From contig CM056744.1 of the NCBI GenBank assembly GCA_029851415.1, positions 116,282,838 through 116,346,837 on the forward strand: a DNA stretch of 64,000 nt. Reading direction: 5' to 3'. The notes under the pieces are model-generated. The model searched no databases, was not told the origin of the DNA, and saw only the letters and a list, made by a program, of their open reading frames with translations. This stretch comes from Eretmocerus hayati. Taxonomy: Eukaryota > Arthropoda > Insecta > Hymenoptera > Aphelinidae. Every line of letters starts with the position of its first letter. Position 1 is the first letter of the stretch. This document shows positions 1 through 13,385 of the stretch, piece by piece. A program made the translations under genes and the position numbers.

Positions 1-385
1 GAAGTTTGAAAAATTCAATCAGCTACTTGAGTGAATTATTCAATCATTTAGTTGAATTTTTCATCCAACCAGTTGATGGAAATTTTCTTGAAAAAAAATT
101 TCACAGTGGCATCTAAATTATGTAGGTGGAACGGTAGGGTTCAGGTGATTAGGGAACACTCAAAAGTCTCTATAATAAAAAATACCTTCCAAACATTTGG
201 TGGGAAAGTCTTACATGAGAGTGTGAAAATTAGAAGAAACTATTGAAAATTTAGAACTTCGGTGGATGATACGGAAATTCGAATTCACAAAAAAGTCTGT
301 CGGGGAAACATTGATATCATAGGATTATTCATAGATAGAAGCATCTAAGCAAACTATGAGTAAATGCGATAGTCAGGGGAACTAC
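1..385. other. Gene-free stretch
   Basis: AT-rich sequence with only short chance reading frames. I see no exon, RNA gene or repeat boundary here. Confidence 0.5.
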
Positions 386-1722
386 GGTAAGTACACCCAA
401 CTTGCCTCTGTACCCAACTTGCCCCCCATACGCCGATCTCGGGAATGGGCACTCCTTGGCCCCCCCGGCAATTTTTTTTTTCACGTTTGTTATGTTAAAA
501 TATGAGAAAGTAAGTAGTTTGCGTCGACTCCGAATCACTCCTGCGTTCTTCAGGAAATTAAAAGTGATTTTTTTATTTTTCGTAATTGCTTAGCTAAGAA
601 AGCACCGAGGGAATTCGGTTCAGTAAAATTACTGCCAAATTTTTTGAGTTCTACCTATCATAACGTACTTTAGCGCATTCGATTCCTTGCTTCAAAACCT
701 TCCAGATTCGTTCTTCAAAGTTGCGAAATTCGGATCTGGAGCTAATTTATGTGCAACACACGGAGACGATTTGTAAACAAGAATGCCAACATCGGAGTGT
801 ACTTAAGGCGATGCGGTCACCGTGCAACCCAGAAATTATATCTTATTTGGATGTAAATCAAAAAATTTCCACGAAACGAAGTCGGAGACGATTTGTCCAT
901 TACGTATCATCACCTGAGTTGTGGTGGACAACTCATTATTTGTCACCAATCACAAGACTATCACTAATAAACTAGAATAACTTGCCCGCGGGTACTTTCT
1001 AACTTACAAATTGACTCATTTTTGTTCACAAAAATCTCGAAATCTTTTTCAATTTGGGCTAAACGAAGAGTTATCCAGGCCAAGTTAGATGATAATAAAG
1101 CCTGGATAACTCGTCATTTAGCCCATGTTGGAAAAGATTTTGAGAGTTCTGTGAACAAAGTTCAGCGTGCACGGTGACCGCATCCCCTTAACATGCCCCC
1201 ATATGTTTATCTTGAAAAGGCGGGTAGTACGACTTTTTTTACCACTCAGAACGTGTTTATCACATCAAAATAGGTCAAAAAGAGTGTTCTGGACCGGAAA
1301 AGCTCCAAATGTTCGTGCGCGGCGATAAAAACACTCTATCGCCGATTTCCATCATTTATTTTGGAAGAATTGAGCCAGTTCCAATTCATCAAAATCAGAC
1401 GTAGCTTATAGCATTTTAAGGGTCCTGAAACAAGCTTCAAAATGAGCTGACATACGTGGGCAAGTATTGCAATGGGTCAGAGTTATTGAGAAAATGGCTT
1501 AATGAGGTCAAGTTGGGTACACCATTTTGTAAACTCTAAAAAATCACTTTTTGGAAAAATTAAGACAGCTCGGCTCCAGTTGATTGAATTTGAACGTACT
1601 TGGATTCATTTCAAAGGTCTCAGAACGAGCTCTGGAATAAGCTAAAGCACGTTGAAAATTGTTCAGGTAGACCAAAGTTATTAAGAAAATGGCTTAATGG
1701 GGGCAAGTTGGGTACATTTACC
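386..1722. mobile_element. Inverted-repeat DNA element, about 1.34 kb
   Basis: The ends are inverted copies of about 21 bp (18 matching): GGTAAGTACACCCAACTTG at the left and the complement ending TTTACC at 1722. A nested foldback lies inside: GATGCGGTCACCGTGCA at about 810-830 mirrors GCACGGTGACCGCATC at about 1168-1190, with a second inner pair around 1030-1145. Near the right end a block of about 197 bp occurs twice in direct orientation (about 1440-1518 and 1640-1715), each ending in AAGTTGGGTAC. No transposase frame is visible, so this is a non-autonomous element of unknown superfamily. Confidence 0.6.
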
Positions 1723-3871
1723 TTATTTAAAATTCTAGACTATATTGTACGAAGTGAAATGACTCATTTGTCTAGCCGAGATCACATTTGCAACTTGCAG
1801 ATAGATAGCCTGAACTTTTTGTCTGAAATTACTATTGTGGAGAAGAATAAGAAAAGTTGAAAAAATCTTCAACCCTATTATGGTTCTATATAATATATCA
1901 GACAGTAAAGAACCTAAGTAAATCATGATTCAGACTATTCATCATTCTTCGTTCACTAATGAATCATTTCTTAGACATTCATTCCTTCATGAATATATAA
2001 GTTGAAGGTTAAATAAAAAAAAAAGCAAAATTCACTTCGAAGCATTTTTCAGCAAGCCTATACCAACCAGCATCATACGTGCACATGAAACTTCATACGA
2101 TGAATAATGTGTACAATTTTTCATACACATTCATCATCCTTCGTCCCCAAGTCCTGATATTAATATTCAAATCTCAATTTATGATCGTCCCACGAGTGTG
2201 TCAGTCTCTTCATTGTACGACTTCTCATGTCATGCAAAACTACCCGCATATCATTATACTTCCCTAAATAACAAGATCCTTACAAATTACATATCCTTCA
2301 AACTGAACTCTTCACTCCAAAGGCAAAGACTGTCTTGCAATCTTCAAATGCCATACAAAACCTCAAGTCACCTCTTCAAAGTATATATCCCTCATCTTGA
2401 CGACGTGTCGCCAGTGGCGGTAAGCTGATCGCCTGTGAATATTAAGCGAGGGTATATCGTTCAGGTTGCTTCAATTTGCAATTACCACCCCGTCCTGTCC
2501 GCAAAATTCAGTATACCCGTATTGGTCCCGCGATGAATTTTAATTTTTCGTCCCGCGCACGCACTCTATGCATTCGCTTACCGTATCAACGTTAATTAAG
2601 CATTTTTTCTTCTTTCCTATATACCTACGTTTCTTGAGAAATTCTTTTTGAGATTGGGTTATTTAGCATATTGCTTGAATAATCCTTCTGAGACGAAAGA
2701 AGCTGGTGACGAGGCTGGCGATGTACTTCTCGAAGATTCCGATGGAGTTTCAAAGTGCGCATTAGCGCGCTTGTCTTCGCAACAAGCAACGGGATGAATT
2801 TTGAAAATTTTATACCTCGTCAAGAGATATAGTTAATTTGAGTAATTTGAATTGCTTCAAAGTATGTTACGACACGTACGTAGTTGTTGGTATAAGTGGC
2901 TATTGCAAACCTTGAATTTTCCGTTAATCGGTAGTTTTGTGAACGATTCCGTATCATTTTATGGCCTCAACTGTCACTCGACCGCCTTACAATCAATCTT
3001 TGATAATTCCCAGGGGAAGATGTCTCGCGGCTATTCCGGAGAAAGAATCGCATTTGATGAGAGAGTATGAAATCCTGAGAGTAGATCAACGAGCCTCGGG
3101 GCTATGTATGCAGGTGCCCGAACATTCTGATGTGCCTTATATTATTGACGTCAGACTTTCGGGTTCTCGGAAAATTGTCGAATTTATTCGGAGTTGGCTC
3201 TTTTATTACGAAAATCCTAGAATCGCTTTTGAACACGGCATTTTGAAGTCAAGGTGATGAAAAACTTTATCGGTCGAAATATGTTATTTAGGCCAGGATT
3301 AGGTGAGAAAAAATTACCTGGGAATCTTGAAAGTGTTTACTTTCCACCTATAGCAAGCGCGTCCAAGCAAATGTCTGAGTGTTTCTATCGAATCCTGATT
3401 TTTAATAGCTCGAATGAATTTTTGAATTTTCTTATATGAAAATCATCACGATTATGAGCCTGTAAATTTATAATTGTAGATATCCGTGCTGAAAAGGTAC
3501 CGGATAATCAAACCCACGCTGTGAAATTTTTTATGAAATTGAACCAAAATTTTCAAATACATTGTGGTTACATTTCAAATGAATGCAGTTGAGATTATAC
3601 CATATGGATGAGCCGATAATCTCAACCGACGTCGCTGAAATTCAACCAACGTGGTTGAAATCCAATTAGTATGGTCGAATTTTGGACTAGAAATTGTGAT
3701 AGAGAAGGAGTGGTTCGTTCAAAATCTTGTTTGAGAACAATCAATCCTACCGTCTTACTCAGGAGGCATCAAATTCCACATATTCTCGGATGCTCAAAGT
3801 AAGCATCCTATCGGGTGAGGGGCGAGGGATTCAAAATCTAGGTAGTGATCCAAACCCGTGTATAGAAAGAC
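1723..3871. other. Gene-free stretch
   Basis: Only short overlapping reading frames with no recognisable protein similarity. A mildly CpG-rich patch lies at about 2500-2580. I see nothing else to annotate. Confidence 0.4.
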
Positions 3872-5628
3872 TGGCGAGGAGAGGTCTAACCTTGCGGGTT
3901 CTGGATTTGTCTCAAACTTTGGGAATTGTTTTTTTTTTGTGAGAAATAAAGGTATCTTAAGGCCAGTCCGTAGTGCTTACACTTGCTCACTGCTCCATAG
4001 ATGGCGCGACCGTGATTTGCATAGCGTAATTCCAACAATATTGAATTTTTAAGTAGTTGCAAACACCTTTCGGACCCAATCATTGAGTCAGCGCGCTTCC
4101 CAATGGAATTTTCAATCGTTTGAGCTTCGTTGCGTCTCAAAACTCGTGATATATTTTGCGAGATTTGGAATTTGGCCATGACAGCGTGGTTCCTACGATG
4201 AGGCAGCCCAGCTCAAGATTGCAGATTTCCAAATCCTGCAGAATATATCGCGAATTTTGAGACGCAACGAAGCTCAGATGATTGGAATTTTCATTGGGAA
4301 GCGCACTGACTCAATGATTTGATCCGAAAAGTGTTTGCAATTATTCAAAAATTAGATATTGTTGGAAAACCTGAATGTACTCCGGTGCGTGTCTGGTTGC
4401 GGTATTGCGGGGACTGCGGACTGGCCTTAAAGGATTCAGTCCCATGGGTCTCTTACTCTGAGATATAGCTTTGGAGATAAGCGTTGGCCATATAGGTCTA
4501 TGTAGAAAAGTCATACACATTAGGGCGGGCCGAAAAACAACTTTTCTTCGATATCGATACGCTTGGGGTCGGAAAAGTTGGGTTTCAACTAGTACATGTG
4601 GAAATTTCTTCGCTGGGCGCTGGGAAACCACATCTTCAGTTGCAGCAAGAGCCGTGAAGGTTTTTTCCAAATCAACACAGGTTTAAATGGGAAAGTACCT
4701 GTTTTGCTCATTTTTTCTTCACTATTTAGCACGTATTCCTGACGCATCTTGACATTTTTCGACGTAACTTAGCTCATTTTGAAGCTTGTTCCAAAACCTA
4801 CAAAATGAGCTAGAGTACGTCCTTTTTCGAATAATCCAAGTCAATCTATCTCAACTTTCCCAAGAAGTGATCATTATTAAAAATCCCAAAAATAGGGCGA
4901 TTCTCCTTTCAAACTTTGCTTGTATTTCCGGTGCATCTGAACATTTTTGAACGTACTTTAGCTCATTTTGAAGCTTGTTCCAAAACCTACAAAATGAGCT
5001 AAGGTACGTCCGATTTCAACTAACCCGAGCTAATCTATCTCAATTTTTCTATATAGTGATTAGTTTTGAAAAATCCGAAAATAAGCGACTTCTCCCTCCC
5101 GCCTCACTCCTTTCAAAACTCGAAATGGGAAAGTTGAGATAGATTGGCTTGGGTTAGTCGAAATTGGACGTACTTCAGCTCATTTTGTAGGTTTTGGAAC
5201 AAGCTTCAAAATGAGCTAAAATACGTCGAAAAATGTCAAGATGCGTCAGGAATACGTGCTAAATAGTGAAGAAAAAATGAGCAAAACAGGTACTTTCCCA
5301 TTTAAACCTGTGTTGATTTGGAAAAAACCTTCACGGCTCTTGCTGCAACTGAAGATGTGGTTTCCCAGCGCCCAGCGAAGAAATTTCCACATGTACTAGT
5401 TGAAACCCAACTTTTCCGACCCCAAGCGTATCGATATCGAAGAAAAGTTGTTTTTCGGCCCACCCTAATACACATAGATGTACTCCCAACGCTAATTCCC
5501 ATAGCTGTATCTTGGGACAGGAGGCCCATGGGATTCAATCCTTTGAGATACTTCCATATTCCACAAAATCAAGATGATTCCCAAAGTTTGAAACACATCT
5601 AGAACCCACAAGGTTGGCCCTCGCCTGA
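3872..5628. mobile_element. Nested foldback element, long member of the CCCATGGG-core family
   Basis: The termini mirror each other: GGTCTAACCTTGCGGGTTCT at about 3883 against AGAACCCACAAGGTTGG at about 5600. Three further palindromes nest inside: about 4020-4380, then 4440-4690 against 5290-5540, then 4690-4900 against 5110-5310. Reading frames on both strands at about 4341-4670 and 5318-5602 give almost the same peptide only because they lie in the two arms; I do not call them genes. Subterminal sequence matches the elements at 20542, 31218 and 56954. Confidence 0.7.
4760..5225. repeat. Repeated short palindromes around TTAGCTCATTTTGAAGC
   Basis: A module of about 60 bp, itself palindromic (acgt..agctcatttt..aaaatgagct..acgt), occurs at about 4765-4825 and 4955-5010, and inverted at about 5165-5225. 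Related fragments occur at about 1440, 1640 and 16290, so the module is dispersed in the genome. Confidence 0.6.
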
Positions 5629-6769
5629 TAGAATAATCTCAATCTCACAACGCTGAGCAAACAGAGCCAAAATCATTGAATTTCCCAATCTGTGATGGTC
5701 ATCGATCCAACCGATCTGGTCTTGTTAAACCACAGACAGCTCGCGTCGAGTGCATATCACCTCACTCTCTCAAAATTCGTGTGGCAGAATAAACACGCAG
5801 TGAACGTGAGAGCCTGGTCTGCAATTGTATTCGCTTCGGCGGGTGATGGTAGCGTTAAACTCGGTACGAGCTATACGGCATGGCGAACGTCGAATGAGCG
5901 TAATCGACGCATACACGCGGTCGGCTCCTTAATTGAATCAGCCACCACGTCCGGCCCTGATGCCTTCGCTGCCTGAACTGATGCTGCTGCTGTTGCGTGA
6001 TTTTCAGTGCATAGTATAGAGGGAAGGAGAGAGAGCAGAACTGATGCAAGCTCTCATCCCTTTGCTGGGTAAACTTTGAATTCTAATGTCAAATATTGGA
6101 ACTTCATATGGTGCACTGATTTTACATATGAGCATTTGAGATCTTGGCTGTAATGACATTTTGATATCACCGCCCTCCCCATTTAATATGGTTGGAGGCT
6201 CGGCTCATATATTAGAATGACTAATTTTTTGATTTGACAGTATAGGCGTACTTGATACCCGATGATTTGTGGTGACTCGTAGACTGAGCATTGAATGATT
6301 CCAGAATAATTTAAAAGATTCTTCAGATATTGGAGTCTTGTATAACAGAATTTTTGATGGAATAAGTATGAATTAATCTGCAAATTTCAATGTTGACAAC
6401 GGCGTTATTGCCTGTTTCGCTATCGCTGGTTCGGCTAGTGAATGTTCTCAATATGACACAGGCCCTTGTAATGCCTTTGCCGTTCAAAATAGATATTTGG
6501 GAAATGATGGGTAATAGTCAACTATGGTATTCAAGAAAGGTTTCTTAGAAAGCTTGCGAGGCTGACATTCTGTTAAGTGGTGAGCTAATAGCCATAACCA
6601 CCGACCAGCCTACCTAGCCATCACTTATCAATCCGTCCACCTATTTCGCGCGACCATCAAACCCACCCACCTAACCAATCCACTTAAAAGATCTCTCGCG
6701 CCCCTAAGCTTAAACCACTAGACCATAATGATATTTCAGCCAGCCTAGTCCTCCCCAGCCGAGATCAGA
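5629..6769. other. Gene-free stretch with a CpG-rich island
   Basis: The segment at about 5740-5990 is clearly richer in G, C and CpG than its surroundings and carries an open frame of 94 codons on the plus strand without recognisable similarity or good splice context. It could be a regulatory island or a first exon of a distant gene; neither can be shown here. The rest is AT-rich without features. Confidence 0.3.
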
Positions 6770-7090
6770 CCGTTCTAGATCATTCGAGACCTCTCAGGAT
6801 GTACCAGACCGTACCAGGTTCTCCCAAATCATGCCAGATTGTCCTAGACAACTCCAGACCATCCTAAGCCATCCCAGACCGTTCCAGACCATACCAGATC
6901 ATAACAGACTGAGCTTTTGGAACTTCAGACCATTCCAAACCATTCCAAATCATCTCAGACCATCCCGGATTGTATCGGATCATTTCAGACGATTCCAGAC
7001 CGTGTCAGACCATGTCAGGCCATATCAGAATATCATAGATAGTACCAGACTATTTCAGACCTTTTCCAACCTTCCCAGATCGGGAGAGAT
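6770..7090. repeat. Degenerate minisatellite with a unit of about 10-11 bp
   Basis: About thirty imperfect copies of a CCAGACCATN unit follow each other (for example ccagaccgta, ccagaccatcc, tcagaccatt). The open frame through it is a by-product of the repeat. Confidence 0.75.
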
Positions 7091-8130
7091 CATCCACCCA
7101 TCCGCCCACTTACCCACCCAACCCATCCATGACCCATACGGCTATACCCATTATACTTGATCCTTTCCACGTAGCAATCCGGATGGACAAATTGGCTATG
7201 CTTTTGTTTCTTATGCTAAATTGGATGGCACCCCGTCTCAAATTTTTCATCTCTCACATGGGAGAAAAGTACCTCAAAAACTATGTGATCAAGTTCATGG
7301 TAGCTCTTCTATGACGTTGCAATCGCTCATATCAAACTTGGAAACAGCTGAATTACACCAAAGAACCGATTTTTTTCTCTATAAGTCATACTATAGACTC
7401 AATTACAAGATATTCATGGAGTATCCTCCCAAATTACGGACGGGGACGCCATATCGCTAATAGGGGAAAGTCGAGTGCTCGCGTTTGTCGTACATGGTCA
7501 GAAAACAGAAAGATTGTGAGATACAGTGTATATCTGTTTTTCAACTGGCCTATGCGTGTTGTAAGTACTGAGATCTAAATCCAATAAGGTGTATCTGAGT
7601 GTCTTGTAGACGGCTGAATGTGGTATTTGTCAATGAAAGAAGTAACATTCGTTTGAAAGTTTAGGCACGTATTTCTTTTTACTCATTTTGGAGGTTCCAG
7701 TGACGAGCAGAACTGATTCCAGACGTGTTCCGTAAGAAGAAGAATTCCGATTTTCAGCAACTCCAATGTTACAAGTTCTGTGGACAGGCTAATATGCCTG
7801 GACCTCAGAGGACCAAAGAGCCCTTAGGAGCGATTTACGGATGACGTGCAAGAGAGTCCTATGATTCAGTCTCCTTCAGCCCCTTTTGACTATTAGAAAG
7901 GAGATCTGCTTACTCATAAATGCAGCGTGAGAAATTGGAAGATCCCTACTCTCCCAAAGCCCTGACGTCACTCAATTGTGGCCTCTTCGTCACGAATGGA
8001 TTTTTTTTCTATTCTATTGTGAACGCAATATTTGATTCCGGAAACACTTATCAATTATCCAGCCTGACAATTTTTTTCATTTTACTGTTCAGCCTTTTTG
8101 TGATAAGTCTGATCATATCATAGCTCGTAG
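7091..8130. other. Gene-free stretch
   Basis: No supported exon, repeat or RNA gene; short reading frames only. Confidence 0.4.
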
Positions 8131-8800
8131 TAAGAAGGAACTATCTGAAATTGTAAGACTTGAAGAAAACTATCTGTGAATGTCTGGTTAAAAGGAACTA
8201 TCTGAAAATTTTTGGCCAAAAGGAACTATCTAAAAAGGTCTGTAAAAAGAACTATCTATAAATTTTTGGATGAAAGGAACTATCTAGAATCGTGAAAGTT
8301 GAAAGGAACTATCTAAATTCGTCTGATTTGAAAGAAACTACCTGAAAATTTTTGTTCTAGAAAGGAACTCTCTGTAAACTTTTGGTTTAAATGAAGTGTC
8401 TGAAAATTTTTGGTTGGAAAGGAACTATCTGAAAATTGAATTGTCTGATGATTCTATTCAACCAGAAATTGACAGATAGTTCCTTTTTACCCAATAATTT
8501 TCGGATAGCTCCTTTTAAATCAGACAAATTCAGATAGTTCTTCTTGACCAGAAATTCACAGATATTTCTTTTCAAACCGGAAATTTAAAGATAGTTCCTA
8601 TCTAAAACAGAAATTTTCAGATAGGTCCTTTTAAATCAGACAAATTCAGATAGTTCCTTTCAACTCTTACGATTTTATAGATAGTTCCTTTCGGCCAAGA
8701 ATTCATAGATAGTTCCTTTTTAAAACAGAAATTTTCAGATAGCTCCTTTCAAATCAGACAAATCCAGATAGTTCCTTTCGAGTCTCACGTTTTCAGATAG
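8131..8800. repeat. Palindromic minisatellite built on GGAACTATCT
   Basis: From 8131 to about 8440 a motif AAGGAACTATCT recurs about eleven times at 20-45 bp spacing, with AT-rich filler such as gaaaattttt. From about 8468 to 8797 the same motif recurs about twelve times in reverse complement (AGATAGTTCCTT). The tandem array is therefore folded back on itself around a turn near 8455. Units differ by a few substitutions, suggesting an old array. Confidence 0.8.
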
Positions 8801-9240
8801 TCAAAAGGCGCGGTAGCGCCTTGCTGGCGAGTATATGAAAGAGAAGAACACGTGAGAAAGAGAGAGAGCGCGCGCGCAAGGCCGCCGTGCCTTATATACG
8901 CTGAGTTGGGCCGTTTTAACCTCACACATTTTTTCGAACTTACTTAAATTATGCTTTCCTGGGTTCAGGAGGGCGTCAATCCTTTCGAACACGTTATTCC
9001 GGTCCTCAACAAGGATATTAGCAAGTCATTTCGCCGCTGACAGCGTTTAGTACCAAAATATCTTGCTCACTAATTTCGACCCTTCCCAATTTTTTTCGCG
9101 TCAAGATTTCAGCCGCGTCAAGACACTCGAAGTCGAACACAATCGATTGTTGGGATCGATCACGCGGGGCGATCGACCGCGAGAACCCGGGTGTGATGTT
9201 TTGATGCAGCCGCATGTGTAGCAGACGGCATTAGCATTCC
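8801..9240. promoter_or_regulatory. CpG-rich island with TATA-like motifs
   Basis: The block 8810-8930 is rich in CpG, including an alternating GC run (gcgcgcgcgc) after a GA run. TATA-like strings occur at about 8832 (gtatatgaaag) and 8893 (cttatatacg). A second CpG-rich block lies at 9110-9200. No exon can be linked to it, so a promoter role is only a guess. Confidence 0.2.
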
Positions 9241-10798
9241 CAAGCAGTTATATATGCATGTAACTCACTTCATCACTACTGGTTTTGATTATTAGTAGAC
9301 AGTACAGCAGAAATTGAATGCCAATTGATGCCAATCGTAATTGTTCGGTGACTACTGGAAGAATGAGAGCCACCTATTGAATGTGTGTTTTCTTGTTTGG
9401 AGTGATTTAAGATTAATGGTCCAAAGGCTCAAATGTGTGTAATTCTTGCTGTTGTGCAGTGTCAAGTACTGATCTTCAAAAATATCAGAGAATTTAGGAT
9501 TTGATCTTGAGGAAATATGAGTGCTCCATTAATCTACACTTCAACAGTGATTGACTTTTACTTTCTCTGATACTTGAGACAGACCCAACCCGAAAACTAT
9601 AAATTGTGCATCTTAAAGAAAAGTTTATAAACTACTCTAGTTGAAGAATTAGAATGCAGTCGATGGAACATTCTCCTTGTTGATTCTTGCATCTCAACAA
9701 AAACCTGTTAATATCCAACATAAGAGGGATCGTCTCTCACATTTGGATGTTGTGAGACAGGTCAGTCCTATTAATGACTGCCCACAAACAGTTGTTGTGA
9801 ATACATGTGCACTGTTCTCTGATGCTGCTCTGGTTACTTTCGAATAACATACTTATATTGCGTAATACCCTAATCCAAGTTCTCTGTTAGACTCTCACTC
9901 ATATGGTATATAGATTTTACATTTTTGCCATGAAACTTACATTCTTACCATATACTTTTGAGTGTGTGCTGGCATGGGTTATTTTCTGAATAGGTTCAGA
10001 AATTTGTACAGGGTTCATCTGTTCCATTAAGAGTATTATTGATAAAGAAAGTCACATTTACGCTCTTGGTGGGAATTGGTAAGTTCAACTTTGAAGAAAT
10101 TATTTGGTTGAGAAGTCAATCAATATTAAAACTGGATCCATACATCTATCTGGATGTATCTTGAAAATCATTTTATCAGAAATCAAAATACATCTCATAT
10201 AATGCTGTTGAACCTTCATCTCCCTCAGAATGAGTTCGCACGAGTTGCTCAAACTTCTTGATGTGTCACAAATTACCAATGTCCTAGTCGGAGTTTGTTT
10301 TAGTTTTTGGTTCTTGAAAAATGTTGGCAACAGATGTAGTGCCATCATCCTATGTTTCATTTGTTAGTTACTTATTAGTTATTCACTTTGATAGCTGGCA
10401 TCCTCTTTTGCTGAAGAGCCGATGAACTAACTCATGTGGGAAATTTCCACGATCAAAAGTTTCCTCATCATCCATAAACTTTCTCTCACAAGCACCATTA
10501 CAATACAAGTGGGGTTATGAGTATTTGCATCAACCATAGACATGCATCAACTCAAGTCAATTCCATGAACTAAGTCCAAGTCTTACTAAAAAAAACACAA
10601 AGTTGTACTGCTCCAGATTTTTCTTTGCTCATGATTAAAGAATATTCATCTTGGAACTTAGCGCACTGCTGTTCATCAAGAGAATGATTCTTATGGTTGA
10701 GATACATTGAAGTTCTTTGGGTTTTTCTACATGCTACTAGTTACAGCATATATTCTTCAATCTGAGAATATTCAATCATTACCATAGCCAAGTGTTGA
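9241..10798. other. Gene-free stretch
   Basis: AT-rich sequence with no reading frame above about 90 codons and no visible repeat structure. Confidence 0.4.
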
Positions 10799-11609
10799 AA
10801 TCTTCCCCCCCCCCTCCCACTTCACTTTTTCCAAAAGTCTAACTTGGCGAGTATTGACATCCTTTTCCCATTCAATTTCATCTAGGATCAAACAATGAAC
10901 TTTAACTCTTGAGAGTCATGAGATCAGAAAAAACATGTCGAGTAACTATTAAGTAAACTCTGAAGGTGAAAAAAATTGAATTTGAATGAAAAATATTCAT
11001 TTTAACTCTTGAGAGTCGTGAGATCAAGAAAAGTATGTCGAGTAATTGTTTTGCCGAATCTGAACGTGAATCGCATGCAAAAGGATTGATAGCATTACGA
11101 TTTGGTTTTTTCGGTAATTTTGACTCAACTTGAGTTACTCACCATCTCTACTGATTTTTGAACTCAAGCGATCAGAGCTGGATTGAATTTTCTGATTTCC
11201 GTTTTCTCCTCATTTGTCTAAATGGATTATTCATTTTCAATATAATTGGTAGATACAAGAGATGGTGATTAACTCAAGTTGAGTCAAAATTACCGAAAAA
11301 ACCAAATCGTAATGCTATCAATCCTTTTGCATGCGATTCACGTTCAGATTCGGCAAAACAATTACTCGACATACTTTTCTTGATCTCACGACTCTCAAGA
11401 GTTAAAATGAATATTTTTCATTCAAATTCAATTTTTTTCACCTTCAGATTTTACTTAATAGTTACTCGACATGTTTTTTCTGATCTCATGACTCTCAAGA
11501 GTTAAAGTTCATTGTTTGATCCTAGATGAAATTTAATGGGAAAAGGATGTCAATACTCGCCAAGTTAGACTTTTGGAAAAAGTGAAGTGGGAGGGGGGGG
11601 GGGAAGATT
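10799..11609. mobile_element. Foldback element, arms of about 345 bp, poly-C/poly-G ends
   Basis: The left arm (10799-11150) and right arm (about 11259-11609) are near-perfect reverse complements separated by about 110 bp. The element starts with a run of C followed by TCCCACTTC and ends with GAAGTGGGA followed by a run of G. Within each arm, TTAACTCTTGAGAGTC begins a block of about 50 bp that occurs twice, 99 bp apart. There is no coding capacity. Transcription through it would give a long hairpin RNA. Confidence 0.8.
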
Positions 11610-13385
11610 CCTTCTTACTCTGGGCCATCGATATGCTACCCCGTAGGTTAAACCATTATAATTTCTTGGATCACTCACAAACTACTTAGTGTTATATCTC
11701 AAACTCCTTTTTGTGACAATCATATATTCTGGCTCATTGCGTAATGTCAGTCATAACATCGGCCCATACTTAGGAAATTCGACAAGCCACATAAGCCACC
11801 ATAACTACCTCATCGAATAAATACTAGCTTTACACGTATGGCCACTCGCAATTGCAGGCCTGGTAAAGTCGTTGGCATGATTCTCGTTGCAAATGGATCA
11901 TTTAGCGCGGGCGCGCTTGTCGTAAAAATGAATTGGTCCTCACTATCGCGTATTACTCTCTCTCGTCCTTTCTGTAAAGCTTTGCTCTCGCGAAATTTCG
12001 TGCTCAAGCTCGAGTATAGTGTCGCCTCGCGTGGGCGAGTATTTATGAAAACGGCGCTTGGCGGGTGCCCCATTCAGACGACTCGCCGTTTTCCGCTTTC
12101 GTATACTATATTTCCGGTCCGTTTCGCTTAGAACGTAGACTTCTTACCTCTCTTGCCAAGTGAGTTATAACCATTCTTGTACGTATATGTTAGAATCGTA
12201 ATATTTTGAGAAGGAGACGGTTTTCTGGGAGGTTTTGAGTATGAGAATTTACTGGAAAAGTGAGTTTGAGATGAAGATTGAGGGCTCTGTGTTAGATGAA
12301 TGCTTTTCTCCGAGTGTGATTGTAATCGTGATCATGAATTTCTAGTGATATCCGGAGTTTCCTGGATTTCAGATTTCGACAGTTTTTTGATGCCTGTATT
12401 TCTTATTACGTACGGGGATACCCTCCAGAAGGTTTTTTCCAATCATAAATCAGTCTTTTCGACATTTTTGAGCTCGTGTTTAATGACCATACGTGTTCCA
12501 AATAGGACATCTATTGATCAAGATTATGGAAACATTATTGAGTGATCTTGATTGGTAGTGATGATCTTTCCACATTTGTTCCACATTTTCCCTGATGACT
12601 CTGGATCGAATGATTCTTTGAAAACGAAGACAGGATTTCTACATTCAGAAATGATTATCAGAAGTACAAATGATTGTTTGTACACGGTATCATTACTCTT
12701 TCTGGAAAATTTTTTGTATAAGTTATCAGAATTGTGACTTTTACTCAAAAGTTCTGAAAGAACTAGATAGACGAGTACCAAATTTAGCAAGTGAACCAGA
12801 TGGTGTGGGTGATTTTCCGTTAAAAAAAAAAAGACTCATTTGCCCATCGTCATTTCTCTAACACAGTAACCACTTTTCGCTGGATCGAACCTCTCATCAA
12901 AATTTTGTTCATCCGAGCATAGTTGAAGACAAAATTCGGATAAATTTCTATTTTGAATAGTCCATTGAGATGAAAGAAGTTGAAATTGCACAAATCATCA
13001 GGGATTAAGTATAAATCATCTCTTCTACAGAATTTAACCAAATAAAGAGTTCGAGCTCAGTGAACTTGCCTCACAAATAAAATCCAAATTGTCACGCCAA
13101 TCAAGGCAGCACAGCAAAATGCCACGTAGCTTACGCAGAACAATTCTCCAGAGCACCACTTTCAAACATCGTGTCGAGCTGATTCGTCAACAAAGTGATC
13201 GTCGAACAATTTGCTAATGAATCTTTTCGCACCCTCGAGAAACTCTGAAAAACGTAGAAAAGGCCAATAGGCGTGAACGCTGAAAACCCCAAACCCTTAC
13301 TAGAACGATCCCCTTTGGAATCGACGCTCTTTTTCCCTCGTCAATTCCACAAAACATACACACGCACCTATTTCAGCCCCGTCCA
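11610..13385. other. Gene-free stretch with a CpG-rich island at 11830-12130
   Basis: The island 11830-12130 is GC- and CpG-rich and open on both strands for 87-97 codons. The peptides show no recognisable domain, and open frames on both strands are typical of CpG-rich sequence. The remainder is AT-rich without features. Confidence 0.3.

Noticed and set aside
4341..5602. Mirrored frames of 71-109 codons sharing one peptide
   Set aside because: Same reason: arms of a nested foldback.
11810..12131. Overlapping frames of 87-97 codons on both strands
   Set aside because: Explained by high CpG content lowering stop frequency on both strands; no domain or splice support.
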